NCBI RefSeq assembly: GCF_007988945.1
Contig: NZ_BJVC01000007.1
Coordinates: 24,232-88,231 of the forward strand
Reading direction: 5' to 3'
Origin: Swaminathania salitolerans
GTDB lineage: Bacteria; Pseudomonadota; Alphaproteobacteria; Acetobacterales; Acetobacteraceae
DNA length: 64,000 nt
The notes under the pieces are model-generated. The model ran no database searches. It saw only the letters and a list, made by a program, of their open reading frames with translations, and was not told the DNA's origin. Every line of letters starts with the position of its first letter. The first letter of the stretch is position 1. The position numbers were made by a program, and so were the translations under genes. Positions 1 to 9,183 of this stretch are shown piece by piece.

Positions 1-34
1 ATCATCCCGGATGCGGCTGGGCTAGTGTCGGCCC

Positions 35-946
35 ATGACCCGCATTCTCGTGATCAAGCACGGTGCGCTGGGCGATTTCGTTCAGGCTTTCGCACCGTTC
101 CATTCCATCAGGCAGCATTGGCCCGAGGCCCGGATTACCCTGCTGACGACCGCGCCGTTCTGTGAAATGGCACGACGGAGTCCCTGGTTCGACAGGATCG
201 AGAGCGATTCACGGCCGCGATGGTGGGATCTCCCCGGGTTGTTTTCGCTGCGTGCCCGGTTGCGCGGATACGATCTCGTGATCGATCTCCAGACCTCGCG
301 CCGGAGCACGCGCTATTATCGTCTGGCATCGACAACCGCCTGGAGCGGCCTTGCGAGGCGCAGTGCGTTCCGTCACGACAATCCGTGGCGAAACGCAATG
401 CACAGCGTGGCGCGCCAGCGCGATCAGCTCGCCCGTCTGGGCGTGCCGGAGGCAGGCGCTCCCGATCTGCGCTGGCTGAGCGCGGGCGCCCCGGTCGGAG
501 ACAGGCCTTATGCGGTGCTCGTTCCCGGCGCCGCACCGCATCGGCCTGCCAAGCGCTGGCCCGCCGGACAGTATGGCGCACTGGCTGCGATCCTGCACGA
601 ATACGGTCTGGATGTGCTGATCGTCGGTTCCGCAGCCGAGCGGAGCCTTGCGGAGACGATCCGCAGCATCTGTCCGCAGGCGCAGGATCTGACCGGCCGG
701 ACCGATCTGATGGAGCTCGGAAGCGTCTTTGCCGGGGCGCGTCTTGCGATCGGAAACGACACGGGTCCGATGCATCTGGCAGCGTCGCTCGGCTGTCGCG
801 CGATCGTCCTGTTTTCTGCCGAGAGCGACCCGCGTCTGACGGCACCGGTCGGTCTCGGGCCGGGGCAGGTGAGCGTTCTCGTTCAGGAGGATCTGCGGGA
901 TCTCGACGTTTCCAGGGTTGCGGCGCTGGTGAACCGGGGGCATTAG
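35..946 (+). CDS. Glycosyltransferase family 9 (heptosyltransferase-like)
   Basis: A 303-aa protein of the GT9 family, whose known members (WaaC, WaaF, WaaQ) transfer heptose from ADP-heptose to the inner core of lipopolysaccharide on the cytoplasmic face of the inner membrane. The N-terminus has the family signature VIKHGALGDFVQAF (residues 6-19). The C-terminal nucleotide-sugar site reads GNDTGPMHLAASLG near residue 245. Length is slightly below the usual 320-350 aa. The ATG at 35 is the first start in frame and lies close to the window edge, so the promoter cannot be judged. thrS follows after 33 bases and may be co-transcribed. The exact sugar and acceptor cannot be read from the sequence. 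Confidence 0.85.
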   Translation: MTRILVIKHGALGDFVQAFAPFHSIRQHWPEARITLLTTAPFCEMARRSPWFDRIESDSRPRWWDLPGLFSLRARLRGYDLVIDLQTSRRSTRYYRLASTTAWSGLARRSAFRHDNPWRNAMHSVARQRDQLARLGVPEAGAPDLRWLSAGAPVGDRPYAVLVPGAAPHRPAKRWPAGQYGALAAILHEYGLDVLIVGSAAERSLAETIRSICPQAQDLTGRTDLMELGSVFAGARLAIGNDTGPMHLAASLGCRAIVLFSAESDPRLTAPVGLGPGQVSVLVQEDLRDLDVSRVAALVNRGH

Positions 947-979
947 AGCAGATCGTTTTTCCTTTTACGTCAGGAGCGC

Positions 980-2920
980 ATGTCCATGCCTGCCATAACC
1001 CTGCCCGATGGTTCCGTTCGCCAGTTCGACGGTGCCACGACCGGCACGGCAGTCGCGGCTGCGATCGGACCCGGTCTGGCCCGTGCTGCCGTTGCGATGA
1101 GCCTGAATGGCAAGCTGGTCGATCTCTCGACGGTCATTGACGAGGATGCCGCGCTCCGTTTCATCACGCGCAAGGACGATATCGTTCTCGAGATGATCCG
1201 CCACGACACCGCCCATGTTCTGGCCGAGGCCGTGCAGGCGTTGTGGCCCGGCACGCAGGTGACCATCGGCCCCTCCATCAAGGACGGGTTCTATTACGAC
1301 TTCTTCCGCAATCAGCCTTTCACGCCCGAGGATTTCGAGGCGATCGAGGCCAAGATGCGCGAGATCATCGCCGCCAATGCGCCGTTCGAGCGTGAGGAAT
1401 GGGATCGCGATGCGGCGATTGCGTTCTTCGAGGAGAAGGGCGAGCGCTTCAAGGCCGAGCTGATCCGCGATCTGCCCGAGAGCGAGACCATCTCGATCTA
1501 TCGTCAGGGGGCGTGGCTGGATCTGTGCCGCGGGCCGCATATGCGCGGCACCGGCGATATCGGTACGGCCTTCAAGCTCATGAAGGTGGCGGGCGCCTAT
1601 TGGCGCGGCGATCATCGCAACCCCATGCTGACGCGCATCTATGGCACGGCCTGGCGCGACCAGAAGGAACTCGACGCCTATCTGCATCAGCTCGAGGAAG
1701 CCGAGAAGCGCGACCATCGCCGGATCGGCCGCGAGATGGATCTTTTCCATATCCAGGAAGAGGCGGTCGGTCAGATCTTCTGGCATGCCAAGGGCTGGCG
1801 CCTTTATACGGTGCTTCAGGATTACATGCGCCGTCTTCAGACCCGTCACGGCTATCAGGAGGTGCGTACGCCCCAGCTCGTGGACCGTGCGCTCTGGGAA
1901 GCCTCGGGGCACTGGGACAAATATCGCGAGCACATGTTCATCGCGACGGTCGAGGATGAGGAAAAGACCCTCGCGCTCAAGCCGATGAACTGCCCGTGCC
2001 ATGTGCAGATTTTCCGCCACGGGCTGCGCTCCTATCGCGAATTGCCGCTGCGTATGGCCGAGTTCGGCGCGTGTCATCGCTACGAGCCTTCGGGCGCGCT
2101 GCATGGCATCATGCGTGTGCGCGGCTTCACGCAGGATGACGCGCATATCTTCTGCACCGAAGAGCAGATCGCGAGTGAGACCGCCTCTTTCGTCGCCATG
2201 CTCGATGAGGTCTATCGCGATCTGGGCTTCGAGAATTTCCGCGTGAAGTTCTCCGACCGCCCCGAAGCGCGCGCCGGCGATGACGAGACCTGGGACAAGT
2301 CGGAGAAGGCTCTCAAGGAAGCCTGTGCCCTGGCAGGGGTCTCATTCGAGACCAATCCGGGCGAAGGGGCGTTTTATGGCCCGAAACTCGAATTCGTTCT
2401 GACGGATGCGATCGGTCGCGACTGGCAATGCGGCACGTTGCAGGTCGATTTCATCCTGCCGGAGCGTCTGGATGCGTCCTATATCGGCGAGGACAGCGCG
2501 CGTCATCGTCCGGTCATGCTGCATCGTGCCATTCTGGGCAGCTTCGAGCGATTCATCGGTATCCTGATCGAGCAGTTTGCAGGCAGGTTCCCGCTCTGGC
2601 TCGCCCCGACCCAGGTGGTGGTCGCCAGCATCGTGACCGATGCCGAGCCCTATGCGCAGGACGTCGCCGAAAAACTGCGTCGCGCCGGGCTTCAGGTCGA
2701 GGTGGACGGGCGTAACGAAAAGATCAACGCCAAGATCCGCGAGCATTCCCTGGCGCGGGTTCCGGTCATTCTCGTGGTCGGCCGGCGGGAGGCAGAGGAA
2801 GGCAAGGTCGCGATGCGCAGGCTCGGCGGGTCGGCGCAGGAGATTCTGGGTCTCGAGGACGCCGTGCGCCTGCTCGGCGACGAGGCGCGCGCACCGGACA
2901 TGCGCCGGTTGCAGGGCTGA
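980..2920 (+). CDS. thrS: Threonine--tRNA ligase
   Basis: A 646-aa class II aminoacyl-tRNA synthetase that charges tRNA-Thr in the cytoplasm. Domain order is standard: TGS domain (about residues 1-64), editing domain with the HxxxH signature [10 protein letters not shown] near residue 74, catalytic core with the zinc-ligand segment [13 protein letters not shown] and motif 3 around [13 protein letters not shown], then the anticodon-binding domain from about residue 540 (PTQVVVASI). Full length for the family. AGGAG at 972-976 is only 3 bases from ATG 980 but 9 from the in-frame ATG 986, so initiation may really be at the second Met. infC lies 177 bases downstream, the thrS-infC order also known from enterobacteria. 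Confidence 0.97.
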   Translation: MSMPAITLPDGSVRQFDGATTGTAVAAAIGPGLARAAVAMSLNGKLVDLSTVIDEDAALRFITRKDDIVLEMIRHDTAHVLAEAVQALWPGTQVTIGPSIKDGFYYDFFRNQPFTPEDFEAIEAKMREIIAANAPFEREEWDRDAAIAFFEEKGERFKAELIRDLPESETISIYRQGAWLDLCRGPHMRGTGDIGTAFKLMKVAGAYWRGDHRNPMLTRIYGTAWRDQKELDAYLHQLEEAEKRDHRRIGREMDLFHIQEEAVGQIFWHAKGWRLYTVLQDYMRRLQTRHGYQEVRTPQLVDRALWEASGHWDKYREHMFIATVEDEEKTLALKPMNCPCHVQIFRHGLRSYRELPLRMAEFGACHRYEPSGALHGIMRVRGFTQDDAHIFCTEEQIASETASFVAMLDEVYRDLGFENFRVKFSDRPEARAGDDETWDKSEKALKEACALAGVSFETNPGEGAFYGPKLEFVLTDAIGRDWQCGTLQVDFILPERLDASYIGEDSARHRPVMLHRAILGSFERFIGILIEQFAGRFPLWLAPTQVVVASIVTDAEPYAQDVAEKLRRAGLQVEVDGRNEKINAKIREHSLARVPVILVVGRREAEEGKVAMRRLGGSAQEILGLEDAVRLLGDEARAPDMRRLQG

Positions 2921-3086
2921 TCCTGCGGCTCTGACGGCAGAAATCTTGCTTTCGCGCCTGATAATGCCTATGTCGAGGCACCGGGTTTTCGTGAAGGCGT
3001 CGTGTTTCGTCACAGCAAGGTGATGAAATCCTCCGGCGCCTTCATGCGTATTGTCGACCCGCAAGCAGGATTTTGAGAACGTCGAC

Positions 3087-3100
3087 AGGAGACGACCATA
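3087..3100 (+). promoter_or_regulatory. infC ribosome binding site and AUA start codon
   Basis: AGGAGA at 3087-3092 is followed by a 5-base spacer and ATA at 3098-3100. The next in-frame ATG (3113) has no Shine-Dalgarno sequence. Translation from ATA gives an N-terminus [10 protein letters not shown] leading into the normal IF3 sequence. Non-AUG starts are a known feature of infC genes, where IF3 discriminates against its own start codon. Confidence 0.8.
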
Positions 3101-3634
3101 GCTAGACCACCGATGCAGAGCGCGCCGACCCGTGAGGGTCCCCGAGTGAACGAGGAAATCCGCGTTCCCCAGGTGCGTTTGATTGACGCCGACGGCGAAA
3201 TGGCCGGCGTGATGACCACCCGTGATGCGCTCGCCCGTGCCTATTCGGTCGGGCTCGATCTTCTCGAGATCAGCCCTACGGCGGAACCGCCCGTGGTCAA
3301 GATTCTCGATTATGGCAAGTTCAAATACGAACAGCAGAAGAAGAAGAACGAGGCACGCAAGAAGCAGAAGGTCATCGAGATCAAGGAAGTCAAGGTGCGC
3401 CCCAGCACCAACGAAAATGACTACCAGGTCAAGCTGCGCGCGATGAATTCGTTCCTGGCCGAAGGCGACAAGGTCAAGGTGTCGCTTCGCTTCAAGGGGC
3501 GCGAGATGGCGCATCAGGAACTCGGTATCAAGATGCTCGAACGCATCCGGACCGAGATGGAGGAAAAGGCGAAGGTCGAGCAGATGCCCAAGCTCGAGAA
3601 TCGCCAGATGATCATGGTGCTCGCCCCGCGCTGA
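3098..3634 (+). CDS. infC: Translation initiation factor IF-3
   Basis: IF3 of 178 aa counted from the AUA codon at 3098 (173 aa if the ATG at 3113 is used). It binds the 30S subunit, blocks 50S joining and checks start-codon/fMet-tRNA pairing. The N-terminal domain begins [18 protein letters not shown] lysine-rich linker helix follows ([17 protein letters not shown]), then the C-terminal domain [16 protein letters not shown] and [16 protein letters not shown]. The start is chosen on the AGGAGA placed 5 bases upstream of ATA, with none before the ATG; such a start predicts autoregulation by IF3. A strong terminator follows within 30 bases, so rpmI and rplT, which follow infC in many bacteria, are not in this transcript. 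Confidence 0.95.
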   Translation: MARPPMQSAPTREGPRVNEEIRVPQVRLIDADGEMAGVMTTRDALARAYSVGLDLLEISPTAEPPVVKILDYGKFKYEQQKKKNEARKKQKVIEIKEVKVRPSTNENDYQVKLRAMNSFLAEGDKVKVSLRFKGREMAHQELGIKMLERIRTEMEEKAKVEQMPKLENRQMIMVLAPR

Positions 3635-3657
3635 GCATCGATTCTCTCGTTTGCAGG

Positions 3658-3689
3658 AAAAACCAGCCCGGATGGGCTGGTTTTTTTTT
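3658..3689 (+). terminator. Rho-independent terminator of infC
   Basis: A perfect 9-bp stem AACCAGCCC/GGGCTGGTT (3661-3669 and 3674-3682) with a GGAT loop is followed by a run of T. The A-run before the stem extends the pairing. It sits 24 bases after the infC stop. Confidence 0.93.
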
Positions 3690-3690
3690 G

Positions 3691-3710
3691 CCCGGCGAAC
3701 GGGTTTTTTT
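3691..3710 (+). terminator. Second, weaker terminator hairpin after infC
   Basis: CCCG (3691-3694), a five-base loop, CGGG (3700-3703) and seven T. The stem is short, so it probably only backs up the stronger hairpin directly before it. Confidence 0.4.
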
Positions 3711-4308
3711 CCGGGTCGATAGCGGGGAACGACCGAAGAAGGTCGTCTCGAAGCCGTCGATGCGCGCTGTCGGCACGAAGAAGGGGAATGAGGCCCGTCA
3801 GGGTTTGACGCGTAGAGAGGGATTTCCGGGCGGTATCCGTTCGAGCGATCGCCCTCATGCGGTCGCACGGGGAGGTCGCGGGAAGAAAAACACCGGGATA
3901 TTTAATACAAGACCGGGGCGGTCTTCGAAAAGTTCCTTATTGAATTCAAATTTACAATGAGTCCGCAGGCGTTTTTCTCTCGATTAGGAATCTGTAGGAC
4001 ACAATTCGCAATCGTTTCGGGGATTGAATTTAACGGTTTTTGACAGAAGGGTTTCCCGATTAGAAACAAGAACATGAAGTTTACCAATTTCTACCTTGCG
4101 TCAGAGAGCGATCGACATTCTATTCGTGGGAATGCAACCCCAATAGAAGAAAAATCGTTCAAACATTCGGGAAGTGTAGCAAAAATTATGATCACTTTTC
4201 AGTGATCTTTTTGCAAATGAATTAAGTGAATTTAAAGGCAGCAAGCGCAAACTCAGTCGAGTAGAAGGCGTAAGTATCCCATTAACGGCTAGAGAGTCGG
4301 GATTAACG
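3711..4308. other. Gene-free AT-rich leader region
   Basis: About 600 bases between the infC terminators and the secreted-protein gene. From about 3890 the base composition drops clearly below the rest of the window. Short open frames exist but have no ribosome binding site or codon bias. The one distinct element is the hairpin listed at 4190-4212. The promoter of the downstream gene should lie here, but I could not place a convincing -35/-10 pair. Confidence 0.5.
4190..4212 (+). terminator. Terminator-like hairpin in the leader of the beta-roll gene
   Basis: GATCACT (4190-4196), loop TTTC, AGTGATC (4201-4207), then TTTTT (4208-4212), followed by G. The stem is a perfect 7 bp. It lies 97 bases before the start codon at 4309, so it could end a small upstream RNA or act as an attenuator in a long leader. 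Confidence 0.6.
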
Positions 4309-6705
4309 ATGAATACGAATAATTATCAGGCGCTGGAAGACATCTATACTGACCCGAGTGTGGATGGGCCCAATCTTCCGATGAACACGCAGAAGATCGT
4401 TGACGGTCAGATCCAGTACAATGACGTTTCGTCAGACCTTCCGGGCGGCAGCACGAGTGACTGGGGGGTGATCCAGTGGAGTGCCGCGAACGCATTCGAC
4501 CCGTTGGCTGGCACGGATTCCCGGGTCTGGGACGACCAGTTCGGCTATTCGGTCGGGCACTGGACGCAGGGTTCCTCGACGTCGTCTCTGGGCAAGACCA
4601 GCTATAACGTTTTTCGCGATCCGGATAACGGTCACTATGTTTACCAGCTTGCCGCCCAGGGCGGGCAACTGCTGGATGTGCAGCTCTCGGCAATCAAGCA
4701 GGTGGACGGGGAATATTCGTTCAACCACCAGATCACCGCGTCATTCAATCAGGGAATCAGCGATTACAGGGGCACGACCGGCACGTATCAGGCCGGTATC
4801 GCCTTCACGATCAATTTTCACAGCGCCGATATGAGTTTCGGCATTTTCCTGCAGTTCGAGACAGTCGATTATACCGGCGCGCCCAAGGGCTATTTCTACA
4901 TGCCCCCCACTTATGGAGGGTCGATTTTCAACGTCACCGGCTCGCAGGTCGATTATATCAACCCGCTCGATTCGTCGAATGACGGGGTGATGTACAACAC
5001 CACCGTCGACGTCAATCAGGGGTTGATGTCCGCCATCAGCTCGCTGGTTGCCATGTATCCGCAACTGAGCGGGAAGATCGAGGATCTCAGCAACTGGTAT
5101 CTCAGCGGGACCTATATCCAGGTCGAAACCAACGGGACAGGCAAGGCGAGCGACGTCACGGGAAACTACAATGTGGAGAACCCGGTCGTCTCGTACGATT
5201 CCTCGAAAACCGTGGATTATTCGGATCACTCCTACAGCGCTCCCATCCTGACCATGAAGCCGGAAAGCGAGACGAGCGCCAGCACCCAAACAGCAGAGGC
5301 CGCCATGAGCAATATCGTCGTTCAGGGTGTGAACAACACCGTCATCATCCCCAATGTCTCGACCGATACGGCCGGGACCATGGTGAACTCCTATGTGTCC
5401 AGCCTCCAGAGCCTGATCGAGGCCGGGAGCGTCGATAATTCGATCCTTTCCCAGGGCTCGAACGCTCTCATTTCCTCCAAGAAGGCGTCACAGGCCATTA
5501 TCGATACCGCCGGCACCTATGGAGTGTCGGGCAATTACTCGAATGTCGTCATCGCTTCGACCGATACCGCCAGCCTTACCGGCTCCACGACGCTCGATGC
5601 GACCCAGAATACGGCGAATTACCTCAATATCGTATCCGGCAACGAGTACGGCGCGAATGTCACGGTCGCCAACGGATCGGGCAGCTTTGCGGCAACGCAG
5701 GGCAACAACAATTTCAACGCGTCCAAATCTGACGGAAACTGGAATATCGCGACCGGCAGCGGGAACGACACGATCTATGGCGGGAGCGGCACCAACACCA
5801 TCACCGGAGGGACCGGGGACAACACGCTCTATCTCGGTGGCTCGAACAACTACGTCAACTCCGTAGGCAAGGACACCATTTACGGGGCTGCGGGTGCGAT
5901 CGATACCGTGACGCTGCAGGGCGGAAACTCGACCGCGCTCATGAAGACGAATGCCGCGATCATGGACTTCTCTGCCAATAACAGGATCACGGTGGGGGAT
6001 AACAGCACGGTCTATGGTGGCACGTCCTCCGTCATCTCGGTCAGCAGCGGAAGCGCTACGGTAACGGGCACGCAGGGCGATACGATCTCCGCTGCGGGCG
6101 ACCTTCAGGTCGTGCATGGCAGCGACCAGAACATCAGCGTGTCCGGGGCCCTGCAATTCATCTCCGGCACGGGTCAGACCTCGATTTCGGCAGGAACCGG
6201 CACTGTCTGGGGGGCGAACGATCTCGTCGCAACCATGAGCTCGACGGGGCATCTGCTTTTCACGGCGAACCAGCCCTATACGACCGGCGATCAGTATATC
6301 GACGCGCGCAACGTCGCAGGCGGCGTTTCAGCCTGGACGGGCGCGGGCCAGCAGACCGTGATCGGCGGCGCAGCGTCGGACCAGTTCTATTTCGGAACCT
6401 CGTTCCCCGGTTCGGCCGGAACGAACTCCTCGGCCACGGTCACCGGCGGCACGGGCGCGGGCAATCTTTTCGGGATGCTCTCCAACCATACGGCGGGCGA
6501 CTTCACGATCACGGATTTCCGGGCCGCAGACAACAAGTTCTTCCTTTACGACTACAAGCCCGAGAATGCGGCCGCTTCCGCTCAATCCATCCTGAATACG
6601 GCGACGGTCTCGGGCGGTAACACGTCGATCATGGTCGACGGTGACGCCAAGGTTACTTTCCTCGGCGTGACGGATCTCAAGACCTCGGACTTCGCAATCA
6701 GCTGA
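4309..6705 (+). CDS. Secreted beta-strand-repeat protein with RTX-like segment
   Basis: A 798-aa acidic protein rich in Ser, Thr, Gly and Asn with very few Cys. There is no Sec or Tat signal at the N-terminus (MNTNNYQALEDIYTDPSVDG). Residues about 1-330 form a unique head. From about residue 340 the protein is beta-strand repeats with a short hemolysin-type stretch, GSGNDTIYGGSGTNTITGG followed by another copy (residues about 484-510), which resembles the GGxGxDxUx calcium-binding nonapeptide. The C-terminus (FTITDFRAADNKFFLYDY, ending DLKTSDFAIS) looks like the uncleaved C-terminal signal of type I secretion substrates. No secretion ABC genes are adjacent. Likely an extracellular or surface protein; its target is unknown. 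Confidence 0.7.
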   Translation: MNTNNYQALEDIYTDPSVDGPNLPMNTQKIVDGQIQYNDVSSDLPGGSTSDWGVIQWSAANAFDPLAGTDSRVWDDQFGYSVGHWTQGSSTSSLGKTSYNVFRDPDNGHYVYQLAAQGGQLLDVQLSAIKQVDGEYSFNHQITASFNQGISDYRGTTGTYQAGIAFTINFHSADMSFGIFLQFETVDYTGAPKGYFYMPPTYGGSIFNVTGSQVDYINPLDSSNDGVMYNTTVDVNQGLMSAISSLVAMYPQLSGKIEDLSNWYLSGTYIQVETNGTGKASDVTGNYNVENPVVSYDSSKTVDYSDHSYSAPILTMKPESETSASTQTAEAAMSNIVVQGVNNTVIIPNVSTDTAGTMVNSYVSSLQSLIEAGSVDNSILSQGSNALISSKKASQAIIDTAGTYGVSGNYSNVVIASTDTASLTGSTTLDATQNTANYLNIVSGNEYGANVTVANGSGSFAATQGNNNFNASKSDGNWNIATGSGNDTIYGGSGTNTITGGTGDNTLYLGGSNNYVNSVGKDTIYGAAGAIDTVTLQGGNSTALMKTNAAIMDFSANNRITVGDNSTVYGGTSSVISVSSGSATVTGTQGDTISAAGDLQVVHGSDQNISVSGALQFISGTGQTSISAGTGTVWGANDLVATMSSTGHLLFTANQPYTTGDQYIDARNVAGGVSAWTGAGQQTVIGGAASDQFYFGTSFPGSAGTNSSATVTGGTGAGNLFGMLSNHTAGDFTITDFRAADNKFFLYDYKPENAAASAQSILNTATVSGGNTSIMVDGDAKVTFLGVTDLKTSDFAIS

Positions 6706-7264
6706 GGTCGACGGACCTACGTGGAGCGGGATACGGAACCTCCATCGTAACACGGACGCACCCGCCAGAGGTAGCGTCCGGCAGGCAGCGCCGGTCCCGC
6801 CCGGATATGCAGTTTCACAGACTTCCCTGTCGTTTCGCGGCAGGGTTGCGCCGTTTCAGCCCGACCGCTCGCCGGTTTCTCTTGCTGGCCCCGCGAGGGC
6901 CGTGCTCCCGTCCCGAAGATCCGGCGAGGCAGACGGTCGCGCGCGCCAACAACGATCCGATTTCCCGGATCGATGCGTGTTCCGGAACTCCGGCATTCCG
7001 TTCCGGCGATGCTCAACAATGCGCGCCCATGACGACCCAGCCGATCCGGGGCGCCAAGGCGGAGGGCGACGGTTCCAGACCCACCGGCGTCATCCGGATG
7101 GCTCAGCGCCCCTGCTCGCGGAGCGCATGATGCGTTTGTAAGGAGAGCTTGGCCGCCGCGTTGGCGAGTATCGTTTGAAGGTGCTTCTTGTCAGCGTTTC
7201 GAATGCTATAGAGTCGGCCTTATTCATCGATATGTGGCGGTATTGCAACGATGTTTTCTGCATG
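6706..7264. other. Gene-free stretch between the beta-roll gene and the low-GC island
   Basis: About 560 bases. The first 430 are high-GC like the chromosome and hold overlapping open frames on both strands without a ribosome binding site or recognisable product. From about 7150 the composition falls towards that of the island. I found no tRNA-derived repeat here that would mark the far attachment site. Confidence 0.45.
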
Positions 7265-7882
7265 TCAATCTAGATTACATGCTGCGTGAACCGCGTGACC
7301 AATAGCTTCGATATCGTTTATCATACGGTCGACTACTGAAGAACTTACTGGCCACAGCTGGTCTGGGAATGATGGGTCGACATCCGCCTCGTGCGCTATT
7401 TTATTTCTTCTGTCAATTATCAGGCCTAAACTAGCTTTCACGTCTTGGGGCGACTTTCCCAAATGTCGACCTACATCGTCCCAAAGGGAAATAGAGGAAA
7501 ACAGACGTACCGCATCGGCAATTTTGTCTGGTTTTTGGAATGATGCGTACCCGTGTTTAGCCCGTATTTCGTTGTCGAGAATAGTGGCTGCTGAGGCATC
7601 GTGTGCGAGGCTCTGCGCCGCTGCTAGCGTCAAAGGAAAACGTTTGAAGGCATCTGTAATAGCGCGCTTCCCTGCCCAACACTCAAGCATTCCAATGCGA
7701 GCAATCTCATGTATATAGTAATCCAAAGCGCTGACTGCCATGACAATCTCAGCGCGCAGAATGTCGCTCAAATCGACAGCTGATGTCAAAGTGACAGTCA
7801 AGGTATTGTGGAGCCCATGCATGTGGCGCACGCGAGTTAGGCTATTATCGAATGCCTCAAGAGCTGATTGCATTGATTGCAT
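7265..7882 (-). CDS. HEPN-domain protein (RiboL-PSP-HEPN type), putative RNase effector
   Basis: A 205-aa helical protein. Near the C-terminus it has DRRNKIAHEAD with the Rx4H signature (R159, H164) that forms the active site of HEPN ribonucleases. The N-terminal helix pair (about residues 35-65, MAVSALDYYIHEIAR) matches the HEPN fold, closest in my judgement to the RiboL-PSP-HEPN family. HEPN domains are known from toxin-antitoxin, abortive-infection and CRISPR effectors. The gene overlaps the end of the upstream ParA-like gene by 26 bases (17 if the second Met at 7873 is used), so the two are translationally coupled. Base composition is far below the chromosome average, a sign of transfer. 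No MNT nucleotidyltransferase partner is present. Confidence 0.8.
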   Translation of the reverse strand: MQSMQSALEAFDNSLTRVRHMHGLHNTLTVTLTSAVDLSDILRAEIVMAVSALDYYIHEIARIGMLECWAGKRAITDAFKRFPLTLAAAQSLAHDASAATILDNEIRAKHGYASFQKPDKIADAVRLFSSISLWDDVGRHLGKSPQDVKASLGLIIDRRNKIAHEADVDPSFPDQLWPVSSSVVDRMINDIEAIGHAVHAACNLD

Positions 7883-8924
7883 CGATTGCTCCGATTACTC
7901 GATTTGCTGCCGTTGAAAACAATTCGAAGAATGCTTTCTGAGAGGCCTGCGTGTTCTCCAATACGCTTCCTGCCTGTTCGAGCTGAGCAGGGGTTAATTC
8001 AAAAATGGGTACCCGATGTTCTTGAGAACGTGCAATTAATGAATTGAAGTCAGGCATTTGGAGAATAGGTTCCCGAGGGCTGTAACCAGATGCTTCGTAG
8101 ATAGATTCGCTTAGCATCAAATTGCAGTTAGACATTGCCGGAATAAAAGTCGTGTCGATTGCCGTCTCTAGCTGATCAATCCACTCTTGAAAGGCGCGAG
8201 AGGGGTACCCGCCACGAGGTCTGTATTTTTGAATGATATATCCCAAATATTTAGGATCGATTTTTGGAAACGGATATTCAGCTTCTTGTAACACAGTAAG
8301 CTGCGACGCCGCTGTCCCCCATGCTTTCCACTTTGGTAAAACGCTAGATAGTGATTTCACTGCCATATTTGAGAAATAATCCGGGTGCATTGGCACTAAA
8401 AATAGATCGCTTGTAACTAATAAGTTTTGATTAACGGCTCCAAGGCTTGGGCTCATATCGATAATTACGACATCAATCCCGTAGTGATCGGAAGTTTTAT
8501 CAATGAGATATCTAAGCGACCCAGGAAGATTGCGCAGGGTCATAAGTGTTCCAGATAGTTCTTGCGCGATTCCAAGGGTAACCTCGTATTCTGCGAGACC
8601 AATATGGCCAGGCAGTAATCGAAGACGGTCATTTCCTGGGACTTGCGGACACTCGACAGCTTCAATCAAAGATGGTCGAGATTCGAATGCTGGGGAAAGA
8701 CCTTCATAAATATTTTTGGCTCGACCCCGAAAATTTCCTTGAATAGAATCGGTATTGTACTCATTTTCTAGGCCCAATACCATGCCAGTCAAATTGCATT
8801 GTGGGTCACAATCGACTAGAAGTACATTTTTTTCCTTTTTAGCTATCATCCAGCCAAGATTGAAAGCTGTTGTTGTTTTGCTGACGCCGCCTTTGTGGTT
8901 AAATAGACTGATTATAGTCGTCAT
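7857..8924 (-). CDS. ParA/MinD-family ATPase, orphan (no ParB)
   Basis: A 355-aa P-loop ATPase. It has the deviant Walker A box FNHKGGVSKTTT (residues 8-19; Ser replaces the usual Gly before the second Lys), A' box VLLVDCDPQCNLTG and Walker B VVIIDMSPSLG. Family members dimerise on ATP and usually position cargo on the nucleoid. The C-terminal 130 residues are an extension beyond the minimal ParA fold. ATG 8924 is chosen because it opens directly on the conserved MTTIISLFNHKGG and has AGGGG a few bases upstream; a longer frame to 8978 would include promoter-like sequence. There is no ParB or centromere-like repeat nearby, and the next gene is a HEPN protein overlapping by 26 bases. Low GC, probably acquired. 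Confidence 0.85.
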   Translation of the reverse strand: MTTIISLFNHKGGVSKTTTAFNLGWMIAKKEKNVLLVDCDPQCNLTGMVLGLENEYNTDSIQGNFRGRAKNIYEGLSPAFESRPSLIEAVECPQVPGNDRLRLLPGHIGLAEYEVTLGIAQELSGTLMTLRNLPGSLRYLIDKTSDHYGIDVVIIDMSPSLGAVNQNLLVTSDLFLVPMHPDYFSNMAVKSLSSVLPKWKAWGTAASQLTVLQEAEYPFPKIDPKYLGYIIQKYRPRGGYPSRAFQEWIDQLETAIDTTFIPAMSNCNLMLSESIYEASGYSPREPILQMPDFNSLIARSQEHRVPIFELTPAQLEQAGSVLENTQASQKAFFELFSTAANRVIGAIDAINAISS

Positions 8925-8949
8925 CTCGCACCCCTTTTTGATTTCTGAT

Positions 8950-8978
8950 ATGATAAAGATCTTTCGCAATAAATCCAA
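8950..8978 (-). promoter_or_regulatory. Putative promoter of the ParA/HEPN operon
   Basis: Read on the minus strand, TTGGAT (8978-8973), a 17-base spacer and TATCAT (8955-8950). The -10 matches 5 of 6 consensus bases, the -35 only 3. It ends 25 bases before the ATG at 8924. Not supported by anything beyond sequence match and position. Confidence 0.45.
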
Positions 8979-9183
8979 TGTTTTGACCCGGAAGATGCTC
9001 GATCATAGGCGCTCGGCTATCTTTAAAATTATGCTCGCCCGGAAACACCCTATCTAGGAATGGTCCTTAATTGCATGGCTCCAAGCTTCGTCGTGCAATC
9101 ATGAGACGGGGTTTGTGATGCGATTTCCGGGAATTCATGGCTCGCCATGCTGTCATCTTTGAGGCATGCACGAGCTTCGACAT

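Noticed and set aside
2342..3868. Minus-strand open frame of 508 codons across thrS and infC
   Set aside because: Both underlying genes are well supported on the plus strand, and the antisense translation has no recognisable domain.
3688..3960. Possible 90-codon gene after infC
   Set aside because: It starts within the terminator region, and its translation looks random; no ribosome site is seen.
6807..7130. Possible gene in the gap between the beta-roll gene and the island
   Set aside because: No ribosome site, no motif, and Arg/Pro-rich translation typical of non-coding high-GC frames.
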